Source of the DNA: Desulfuromonadaceae bacterium
GTDB taxonomy: Bacteria; Desulfobacterota; Desulfuromonadia; Geobacterales; Pseudopelobacteraceae
NCBI GenBank assembly: GCA_028686145.1
Contig: JAQUCQ010000004.1
Coordinates: forward strand, 27,195-32,286
DNA length: 5,092 nt
Reading direction: 5' to 3'
Part shown: piece by piece, positions 1-5,092 of the stretch
Position numbering within the stretch: position 1 is the first letter of the stretch
Layout: the number at the start of each line of letters is the position of its first letter
The notes under the pieces: model-generated
What the model saw: the letters and a program-made list of their open reading frames with translations, nothing else
Database searches by the model: none
Told to the model about the DNA's origin: nothing
Program-made: the position numbers and the translations under genes

Positions 1-1
1 A

Positions 2-625
2 TTTCTTGACCTGATTGAAGAGGGTAATCTGGGGTTAATCAAATCTGTCGAACGATTCAACCTGGCTAAAGAATGCCGTTTTTCAACCTATGCGACCTGG
101 TGGATTCGTCAATCGGTAGAACGAGCACTTATCAACCAGTCGCGCACAATTCGTCTGCCTGTTCACGTATCTGATGACATCGGGCGCATGATCAGGGCGA
201 CGCGCAAACTTTCCCAGGAACTGAACAGGGATCCGACCGTCCAGGAAATAGCCGATGTCATGAAGGTGAAGTCCCAGCACGTACATCGGCTGACAACACT
301 CTTACGCCACACCTGCTCGATAGAAGCACCAATTGGTGACGGAAACGATTTTGCTCTGATTGATACCATTGAAGACAGTTCCATGACTTCCCCGACTGAT
401 CTGCTTGAGCATATCAATATATTTGAGTTGATTACGCAACACTTTAATAAACTTACTGAAAACGAGCAGAAAATCCTGACCTTACGCTTCGGTCTTGATG
501 ACAATGAACCACAGACATTGGACACCATCGGCCAGCAATTCGGCGTCACCCGGGAGCGTATCCGACAGATCGAAGCAAAAACACTCGAAAAATTACGGGG
601 ATTTTATACGCAAAGCCAAACATAA
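2..625 (+). CDS. rpoS: RpoS-type (group 2) sigma factor, 3' part; 5' end outside window
   Basis: The product is a sigma70-family factor that directs RNA polymerase to promoters, probably those of stationary-phase and general-stress genes. The reading frame is open from base 2 and ends at TAA 623-625, giving 207 visible residues; with about 330 in the family, roughly the first third is missing. Visible residues 1-56 cover regions 2.2 to 2.4, including FSTYATWWIRQ and then NQSRTIRLP. The ERA-x-x-NQ-x-RTIRLP pattern is RpoS-like, whereas RpoD normally has DQARTIR(I/L)PVHM. Residues 63 to about 120 are region 3. Residues 151-199 are region 4, with a helix-turn-helix around TLDTIGQQFGVTRERIRQIE. 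Oddly, the end of region 4 (RIRQIEAKTLEKLR) is closer to the RpoD wording than to the usual RpoS RVRQIQVE, and the protein stops soon after, without the longer tail of E. coli RpoS. A different group 2 sigma factor is the main alternative. The apt gene follows 40 bases later with no visible terminator between. Confidence 0.85.
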   Translation, partial: FLDLIEEGNLGLIKSVERFNLAKECRFSTYATWWIRQSVERALINQSRTIRLPVHVSDDIGRMIRATRKLSQELNRDPTVQEIADVMKVKSQHVHRLTTLLRHTCSIEAPIGDGNDFALIDTIEDSSMTSPTDLLEHINIFELITQHFNKLTENEQKILTLRFGLDDNEPQTLDTIGQQFGVTRERIRQIEAKTLEKLRGFYTQSQT

Positions 626-650
626 CCTGGCACGATAATCAGCACAAACA

Positions 651-657
651 TAAGGAG
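651..657 (+). promoter_or_regulatory. Shine-Dalgarno for apt (decides the start)
   Basis: TAAGGAG is a near-perfect Shine-Dalgarno. Its last G lies eight bases before ATG 666, the standard distance, and five bases before the in-frame TTG at 663. This favours ATG 666 as the start of apt. Confidence 0.75.
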
Positions 658-665
658 AACAGTTG

Positions 666-1181
666 ATGAACGACTTAAAAGACATCATCCGAGATATACC
701 TGACTTCCCAAAAAAAGGGATAGTTTTCAAAGATATCACTACATTGCTGCAAGATGCTCAATCATACCAGAAAATGATTGACCTTATTTCTCATCGCTAT
801 ATCGGCAAGCGTATCGATAAAGTTGTCGGTGTTGAAGCACGAGGGTTTATCATCGGTTCAGCACTGGCTTACAAGCTGTGCGCAGGCATCGTACTGGTTC
901 GTAAACCGGGTAAACTCCCATCTGAAACCTTCAGCAAGACCTATGATCTTGAGTATGGCTCCGACACCCTGGAAATACACCAGGATGCAATCAAACCGGG
1001 CGAGCGTATCTTGATAGCTGACGACCTGCTTGCCACTGGTGGAACTATGGCTGCAGTTGTTGATATGGTTCAGAGTATGGGCGGCGAAATTGTAGAATGC
1101 TGCTTCATGGCCGAACTTGATTTTCTGGGAGGACGCAGCCGACTGCCGGAAGGAAAAGTTTTTTCTCTTCTAAACTTTTAG
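666..1181 (+). CDS. apt: Adenine phosphoribosyltransferase
   Basis: This cytoplasmic purine-salvage enzyme converts adenine and PRPP to AMP and pyrophosphate. The protein has 171 residues from ATG 666, within the usual 170-185 of the family. The N-terminus has the family pattern (IRDIPDFPKKGIVFKDITTLL, residues 8-28), followed by VVGVEARGFIIG (53-64), a loop that contacts base and phosphate. VRKPGKLP (78-85) is the flexible catalytic loop region. ILIADDLLATGGTM (115-128) is the PRPP-binding motif with its paired aspartates and TGGT. The end (LPEGKVFSLLNF) matches the normal family terminus, so the gene looks complete. The strong Shine-Dalgarno at 651-657 sets the start; a TTG at 663 in the same frame is possible but less well spaced. 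The gene is 40 bases behind the sigma factor and may be transcribed with it. I see no convincing terminator after it. Confidence 0.96.
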   Translation: MNDLKDIIRDIPDFPKKGIVFKDITTLLQDAQSYQKMIDLISHRYIGKRIDKVVGVEARGFIIGSALAYKLCAGIVLVRKPGKLPSETFSKTYDLEYGSDTLEIHQDAIKPGERILIADDLLATGGTMAAVVDMVQSMGGEIVECCFMAELDFLGGRSRLPEGKVFSLLNF

Positions 1182-1231
1182 TGCGTTAGAACTTTATCCT
1201 GCTTATCAGGGCAAGTTTCTTTTGAAAGGTG

Positions 1232-1260
1232 TTGAACGACATCAGCATCTCTGATATACA
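1232..1260 (+). promoter_or_regulatory. Sigma70-like promoter for tRNA-Arg
   Basis: TTGAAC (1232-1237) and TATACA (1255-1260) each match four of six consensus bases and are 17 bases apart, the optimal spacing. A start about seven bases downstream of the -10 would lie roughly ten bases before the mature 5' end of the tRNA at 1278, which suits a tRNA promoter. An alternative -35, TTGAAA at 1222-1227, is too far from this -10. The call comes from sequence match and position only. Confidence 0.5.
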
Positions 1261-1277
1261 ACAACAGCTTTTTACAT

Positions 1278-1354
1278 GTCCCCGTAGCTCAGCTGGATAG
1301 AGCACTTCCCTCCTAAGGAAGGGGCCGGTCGTTCGAATCGACTCGGGGACGCCA
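1278..1354 (+). tRNA. tRNA-Arg (anticodon CCT), CCA encoded
   Basis: A complete cloverleaf can be drawn. The acceptor stem GTCCCCG (1278-1284) pairs perfectly with CGGGGAC (1344-1350). The D stem is GCTC/GAGC (1287-1290 and 1300-1303). The anticodon stem is CTTCC/GGAAG (1305-1309 and 1317-1321), enclosing loop CTCCTAA with anticodon CCT at 1312-1314. The variable loop is 1322-1326. The T arm has loop TTCGAAT (1332-1338) and a 5-bp stem with one G-U pair. The discriminator is G1351 and CCA is encoded at 1352-1354. Anticodon CCT reads AGG, a rare arginine codon in many proteobacteria; AGG occurs in the downstream methyltransferase genes, for example as AGG-AGA at 2150-2155. tRNA-Arg(CCU) genes are known integration targets (argW in E. 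coli), which fits the foreign-looking genes directly downstream. Confidence 0.97.
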
Positions 1355-1361
1355 ACAATAT

Positions 1362-1395
1362 AAATAGGTTAGCTGATTACAGCTAACCTATTTTT
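1362..1395 (+). terminator. Hairpin terminator after tRNA-Arg
   Basis: AAATAGGTTAGCT (1362-1374) and AGCTAACCTATTT (1381-1393) form a perfect 13-bp stem around the 6-base loop GATTAC. The 3' arm runs into TTTTT at 1391-1395. The hairpin starts seven bases after the encoded CCA. It should end the tRNA transcript and shield the downstream operon from tRNA-promoter read-through. The A-run on the 5' side means it could also act in the reverse direction. Confidence 0.85.
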
Positions 1396-1411
1396 ACATC
1401 ATCGCAATATC

Positions 1412-1433
1412 TGTTGCCGCTTTGTTGCCGCTT
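1412..1433. repeat. Tandem 11-bp direct repeat
   Basis: TGTTGCCGCTT occurs twice head to tail (1412-1422 and 1423-1433) without mismatch. It lies between the tRNA terminator and the methyltransferase operon. It may be an operator, a recombination scar at the edge of the inserted cassette, or chance. I see no further copy in the window. Confidence 0.6.
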
Positions 1434-1493
1434 ATTGAAACTGTACAGATTATTAAACAACGAATTATGTAAAACACTCTCATGATTTCATTC

Positions 1494-1498
1494 GGGGA
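1494..1498 (+). promoter_or_regulatory. Probable Shine-Dalgarno of the first methyltransferase gene
   Basis: GGGGA is seven bases before ATG 1506. The in-frame ATG at 1482, 24 bases earlier, has no purine-rich stretch at the right distance. This is the reason for choosing 1506 as the start. Confidence 0.45.
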
Positions 1499-1505
1499 AT
1501 TGTCC

Positions 1506-3965
1506 ATGCCAGAAGACAGCCGTCCTCATATTAACTACGCATTAGTAGAAGACACAAGACCCCCTATGTACACCGCCATGAAATACTGGGGTAAAAAACC
1601 ACATAATATTTGGAGTCAATTTATAGAGAGATATTGTCCTCCCAATGGTACGGTTCTAGACCCCTTTGCTGGTAGTGCAATAGCAGCATTTGAAGCAATA
1701 AAGTTAAATCGTAAGGTTATTGCTTTAGACCTTAATCCTCTAACTTCTTATATTGTTGAAACTCTTTCTTCTAAATTTGACGAAGTAGCCTTCAGCAAGG
1801 CATTTGAAACAATCTCTTCTGAAGTTGAGAAAGACCCCGTCTATGTTTCTAATTATATAAAAGATTTTAAAGGGCAAAATGCTACTGTATTCAATTATCG
1901 CTGGCTCGCAAACAAAGTCGTTAAATTAGCAATAGAGATTCCTTCCACCCAAAAGACTAAGACAGGAAAGTTAAAAAAAGGTTTTCGCATTTGTATCGCA
2001 GCTGACGACTCCGACCAAAGTAATGCAGAGGCAATGAAAACCTTGGCAATTCCTTATTGGTACCCAGCTGATGTGTTTCCTGACACTCCAACAATAACTC
2101 ATAAATTTATTACCGATTTAGGCGGAAATGGGTTTCAATATCTCTGGACAAGGAGAAATCTTTATCTCCTTTCGCTCATTTTTCATAGGATTATTGAGCA
2201 AAAAAATGAAGGGTTACGATTACACTTGTTGTTTGGATTTATCCAAACACTCCACCTGACTTCAAAAATGGTTGTCCCCAGAAACGAAGACTCAAATCGT
2301 GAGTTTTCTGGTAGTTGGGGGCGCGCAGATTACATGATCCGACGTAGACAGATGGAGCAGAACCCTTTAATGGTTTTCCGCCGGTCTTGCCTAGAGAAAC
2401 AAGGGGTAATGTCTTCTCTTCGAGACGCGAATAAAACATTACCTGATAAAATCAAGGTGGTTGACTTCAATAAAACCAAGAAAATACGCCCTTCAGCCAA
2501 TTTGACTTATGGTATTCTTGATATTGCCGACTTGTCTAGATATGTATCTGACAAAAGCATTGATTTTATTTTAACTGACCCTCCCTACGCAGGCTTGGTA
2601 CCTTACCTAGATTTAAGTTATATATGGCTTGTATGGCTTCAAAAAATAGACAAGAAGTATATCCCAGATTTACAATCTGAAATAACCATTAAGAAGGGTA
2701 AAATTGGGCGAGATGAATATCGACGTAGACTACAAAATGCATTCAGGCAACTTCATCGTGTTCTGAAAGATGACGGTTATATTGTAATTACATTTCATCA
2801 CAAGAAATTGCAGGAATGGAATGATTTTGTAAATGCAGTTAGATTAGCAGGATTCAAGTTTGATAAAGTTACTCATCAGTATAATCGTCGTTCAGGTGAG
2901 TCAAATGTAGCCAATCCTTATGGAACATCTGGAGCAGATTTTTACATTCGTTGCGTCAAACATCGTGATGTTGATTTTTGTGATGATACTTCAGGGTTAA
3001 ACCACTTTATAATCCAAAAAACCAGTGATATTATCGCCCAACGTAACGAACCCACTCCATATGAATTCATTGTCACTGGCCTTGTTCCTGAAATGTTACA
3101 GGCTGGCTATATGCAGCCGAAAGAGTATCAAGATGAGATTCATAGGGTGCTATTACAGAACGTTGGTGAAGGTAAAATTTTTAAGACGTGGCAGAATAAT
3201 AATAACAAAGCTGGTGATTATTGGTGGTTTGTGAATCCAAGTGAAGTTATTAATTTCCCTGACCGACCGCTTCAAAGTCGCCTAGAAGAAACGGTCTTAT
3301 CTATCTTACGTCGCAAAGTTTCAGTAAAGTTTGATGATATTCTTGGAGAGCTTTTCCGCACGTACCCAAACGGCCTAACTCCTGACCCCAAAGGTATAAA
3401 AAGTGTTTTGGAAAAATTCGCTTATCGTTCTTCAGGTTATTGGAAGATACAAGACGTAACATTGAAAAGCAGTACTCAACACTCAGAAATTATACGTCAA
3501 ATTTTAACTATCGGGAAAAAAGCAGGCTTTGGTGTTTATGTAGGTAAACGCGAACAATCCGATGTAACTGAAGACGGAACATTGTTGAAAAATATTGCAA
3601 GTTTACAAAATCTTGATTCTATTAAATCTCTTTACGACCCGCGTCAAATTGAACGAATTGAAATGATTGATACATCATGGTTTTCACTAAAAGAGTCTCA
3701 GATCACTTGCATCTTCGAAGTAGAAAACTCAACCGACTTCACTACTGCCATTGTGCGCGGTTCAAACATTGAGAAAGAAATTCCAAAGTTTATGGTTATC
3801 CCTGATGGACGCGAGAGAGAGCTACAAAAATTTCAAGACCCATTATTCTTGAGTGCATTCCGCGAAAATAATTGGCGCTATATAACTTACGAAAGCATTA
3901 ATAGACTTTCTGGATATTCCAGCCCTTCAATCAAAGAAACCGAAAGAGTATCAAAGGAACTATGA
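1506..3965 (+). CDS. Large DUF1156/COG1743-like DNA methyltransferase with C-terminal PD-(D/E)XK-like nuclease domain
   Basis: A predicted SAM-dependent DNA amino-methyltransferase (N6-adenine or N4-cytosine), 819 residues from ATG 1506 or 827 from the in-frame ATG 1482. Numbering is from 1506. YWGKKPHNIW (27-36) is the opening motif typical of this family. Motif I is VLDPFAGS (50-57) and motif II is VIALDLNP (71-78). A long insertion follows; it contains FQYLWTRRNL (210-219), which resembles the FTxRQL pattern of DUF1156-type enzymes, and probably the target-recognition region. Catalytic motif IV is DPPY (358-361), followed by a strand VITFHHK (427-433). This I-insert-IV order resembles alpha-group enzymes. 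Residues 495-585 look helical and 589-649 look winged-helix-like. From about 659 the sequence resembles a restriction-endonuclease fold: an HSEIIRQILTIG helix, D722, then FEVENST with E738 and E740, and IPKFMVIPD (759-767). This would make the protein methylase plus nuclease, but the nuclease part is inferred from motifs. The gene is AT-rich, overlaps the next gene by four bases, and looks intact. Confidence 0.88.
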   Translation: MPEDSRPHINYALVEDTRPPMYTAMKYWGKKPHNIWSQFIERYCPPNGTVLDPFAGSAIAAFEAIKLNRKVIALDLNPLTSYIVETLSSKFDEVAFSKAFETISSEVEKDPVYVSNYIKDFKGQNATVFNYRWLANKVVKLAIEIPSTQKTKTGKLKKGFRICIAADDSDQSNAEAMKTLAIPYWYPADVFPDTPTITHKFITDLGGNGFQYLWTRRNLYLLSLIFHRIIEQKNEGLRLHLLFGFIQTLHLTSKMVVPRNEDSNREFSGSWGRADYMIRRRQMEQNPLMVFRRSCLEKQGVMSSLRDANKTLPDKIKVVDFNKTKKIRPSANLTYGILDIADLSRYVSDKSIDFILTDPPYAGLVPYLDLSYIWLVWLQKIDKKYIPDLQSEITIKKGKIGRDEYRRRLQNAFRQLHRVLKDDGYIVITFHHKKLQEWNDFVNAVRLAGFKFDKVTHQYNRRSGESNVANPYGTSGADFYIRCVKHRDVDFCDDTSGLNHFIIQKTSDIIAQRNEPTPYEFIVTGLVPEMLQAGYMQPKEYQDEIHRVLLQNVGEGKIFKTWQNNNNKAGDYWWFVNPSEVINFPDRPLQSRLEETVLSILRRKVSVKFDDILGELFRTYPNGLTPDPKGIKSVLEKFAYRSSGYWKIQDVTLKSSTQHSEIIRQILTIGKKAGFGVYVGKREQSDVTEDGTLLKNIASLQNLDSIKSLYDPRQIERIEMIDTSWFSLKESQITCIFEVENSTDFTTAIVRGSNIEKEIPKFMVIPDGRERELQKFQDPLFLSAFRENNWRYITYESINRLSGYSSPSIKETERVSKEL

Positions 3966-4897
3966 ATACCGATAAGCAGATTGAGAAACCGACTAAAAAG
4001 AAACGTCCTAGAAAACCTTTATCTGAAGAGGGCAAACCAGGACGCTACGACGATCGTAATACACTGAATGACTTGACTGGTAAAGAATGGTTACTGCGTA
4101 CGGCAAGTTTTTGGTTTTCTGAGCCGACTGTAGATGATAAAGCGGCTTATGCGCATCCTGCTCCGTTTATGGTGCGTGATATTGAAAAATTAGTTGGCCT
4201 CTTTACCAAAAAAGGAATGACAGTTCTTGATCCATTTGCAGGTAGTGGCACGACCTTGCTTGCCGCTAACAACTTGGGTAGACATGCAATAGGAATTGAC
4301 CTTAACACTGAGTATAAACAACTCGCTGATGATCGTCTCAAAGCAAAAGATTTATCTGACTATCAATATTTAATTGGTGACTCATATGAAATGCTAGACC
4401 AGATTAAATCAATTGACTATCTAGTAACCTCCCCGCCATACCACAATATCCTGCGAAACAGTTCTAAGGGAACACGTAATAATACTGGAAAGCTATACCG
4501 AATGAGTGCAAGAGAAGGGGTGCAATTTTATACCGAACACGAAAATGACTTGGGCAATTTTGAGGAGTATGCTGATTTCCTTTCTGCTTTTAAGGGAGTT
4601 ATGTCGAAAGCATTTAGTAAGTTGCTCAGCGGCAGGTATTGTTCGATAATTATAAGTGATTTTACAGTTAACAAAATAGAAATATGTGTTCAAGCAGATA
4701 TAGTGCGACTTATGCAAGAACTTGGATTTACATTCTCTGGCACAACAGTACTATTACAGACTGTTAAACCTTTATTCCCTTTTGGTTATCCTTATGCCTA
4801 CAAGATTAATCATCATCATCAAAACATCATAAATTTTATGAAGCCTAAGCCTGAAAAATCAAAAACTATAACTACGAATAAAAAGCCTAAATCATAA
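3962..4897 (+). CDS. Site-specific DNA methyltransferase, N4-cytosine/N6-adenine type
   Basis: The protein has 311 residues and is a predicted SAM-dependent DNA methyltransferase of the N6/N4 family (PF01555-like). Residues 1-28 are lysine- and arginine-rich and probably disordered. HPAPF (65-69) with the following helix acts as motif X. DPFAGSGTT (90-98) is motif I, IGIDLN (110-115) is motif II, and TSPPY (156-160) is catalytic motif IV. YADFLSAFKG to SIIISDF (203-233) is the usual later half of the fold. NHHHQNIINFMK (283-294) is the family's closing strand, and the remaining 17 residues form a lysine-rich tail. SPPY is commoner in N4-cytosine enzymes, but does not exclude N6-adenine. The ATG overlaps the stop of the upstream gene (ATGA at 3962-3965) and AAGGA lies at 3954-3958 only three bases before it, so translation is probably coupled. 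With its partner it may modify both strands of an asymmetric site. Its stop codon TAA is followed at once by the ATG of mutM. Confidence 0.93.
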   Translation: MNTDKQIEKPTKKKRPRKPLSEEGKPGRYDDRNTLNDLTGKEWLLRTASFWFSEPTVDDKAAYAHPAPFMVRDIEKLVGLFTKKGMTVLDPFAGSGTTLLAANNLGRHAIGIDLNTEYKQLADDRLKAKDLSDYQYLIGDSYEMLDQIKSIDYLVTSPPYHNILRNSSKGTRNNTGKLYRMSAREGVQFYTEHENDLGNFEEYADFLSAFKGVMSKAFSKLLSGRYCSIIISDFTVNKIEICVQADIVRLMQELGFTFSGTTVLLQTVKPLFPFGYPYAYKINHHHQNIINFMKPKPEKSKTITTNKKPKS

Positions 4898-5092
4898 ATG
4901 CCAGAATTACCCGAAGTAGAAGTTACTCGCATTGGCATTACTCCCTACATTACCGGTAATACCATTAACCGTGTGGTAGCACATGCGACAAATTTGCGCT
5001 GGCTGATATCACAGGAGTTAACCACGATATTACCGGGTCAAACCGTGGAATCAATCGAGCGCAGAGGCAAATACTTGCTGATAAACTGCCCA
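4898..5092 (+). CDS. mutM: Formamidopyrimidine-DNA glycosylase, 5' part; cut by window end
   Basis: This base-excision repair enzyme removes 8-oxoguanine and formamidopyrimidines and nicks the abasic site. Sixty-five residues are visible of about 270. The start MPELPEVEV is diagnostic: after loss of Met, the N-terminal proline is the Schiff-base nucleophile and the next glutamate is catalytic. ERRGKYLL (54-61) carries the lysine matching Lys57 of E. coli MutM. The C-terminal zinc finger lies beyond the window. GC content returns to about 45-47% here, higher than in the genes before it. The ATG directly follows the TAA of the methyltransferase gene (TAAATG), and the bases before it show no real Shine-Dalgarno, so translation may depend on reinitiation from the upstream gene. 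A TATAAC at 4867-4872 could be a -10 box for a separate promoter, but I see no -35 partner. Confidence 0.96.
   Translation, partial: MPELPEVEVTRIGITPYITGNTINRVVAHATNLRWLISQELTTILPGQTVESIERRGKYLLINCP

Noticed and set aside
663..665. TTG start for apt
   Set aside because: It is in frame, but the ATG three bases later is a stronger codon and is better spaced from TAAGGAG.
1198..1224. Hairpin CCTG/CAGG followed by T-rich sequence as an apt terminator
   Set aside because: The stem is only four base pairs and the T-run is interrupted and starts several bases after it.
1367..1480. Reverse-strand open stretch as the remnant of an integrase C-terminus
   Set aside because: Only about two dozen codons are open before a stop, and no integrase motif can be recognised.
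1482..1505. ATG at 1482 as the start of the first methyltransferase
   Set aside because: It adds eight residues but has no Shine-Dalgarno at a usable distance; ATG 1506 has GGGGA seven bases upstream. It remains possible.
2239..2439. Minus-strand open frame inside the first methyltransferase; others similar at 163-549, 4147-4341 and 4493-4717
   Set aside because: Each lies antisense inside a well-supported gene, resembles no known protein, and is best explained as a shadow of the coding strand.
4811..4820. CAT triplet run as a microsatellite
   Set aside because: It simply encodes the histidine run of the conserved NHHHQ closing motif in the second methyltransferase.
4880..4910. Copy of the tRNA-Arg 3' end as the far attachment site
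   Set aside because: No match to the T-arm or acceptor sequence is visible near the mutM junction.

Overview
The window looks like a chromosomal segment of a Gram-negative Pseudomonadota (beta or gamma class). The visible housekeeping genes are an RpoS-type sigma factor, adenine phosphoribosyltransferase, a tRNA-Arg with encoded CCA, and MutM with the usual N-terminus. A Nitrosomonas-like or related betaproteobacterium is a guess only, because no gene here settles the genus.

Layout, all on the + strand. Positions 1-625 hold the 3' part of a stationary-phase-type sigma factor. Positions 666-1181 hold a complete apt gene with a strong Shine-Dalgarno. A sigma70-like promoter (1232-1260) precedes tRNA-Arg(CCT) at 1278-1354. 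A 13-bp hairpin followed by T residues (1362-1395) closes the tRNA unit. After a short spacer with a perfect tandem 11-bp repeat (1412-1433) comes a two-gene operon. Its first gene (1506-3965) is a large DUF1156/COG1743-like DNA methyltransferase whose C-terminal part looks like a PD-(D/E)XK-type nuclease domain. Its second gene (3962-4897) is an N4/N6-type DNA methyltransferase. The two overlap by four bases (ATGA). The stop codon of the second gene directly abuts the ATG of mutM (4898 onward, cut by the window end).

The two methyltransferase genes are clearly richer in A+T than the flanks. Lines of 60 bases that I counted by hand gave about 28-33% GC inside the cassette, against about 45-52% in the sigma factor and mutM. 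They sit directly behind a tRNA gene, so the likeliest reading is a horizontally acquired restriction-modification or defence cassette inserted between tRNA-Arg and mutM.

The most interesting possibility is a compact restriction-modification system. Two methyltransferases of different motif type would protect an asymmetric or otherwise two-specificity site, and the cutting domain would be fused to the C-terminus of the first methyltransferase instead of being encoded separately. No separate nuclease, helicase, integrase or regulator gene is present in the window. The nuclease reading rests on motif recognition only.
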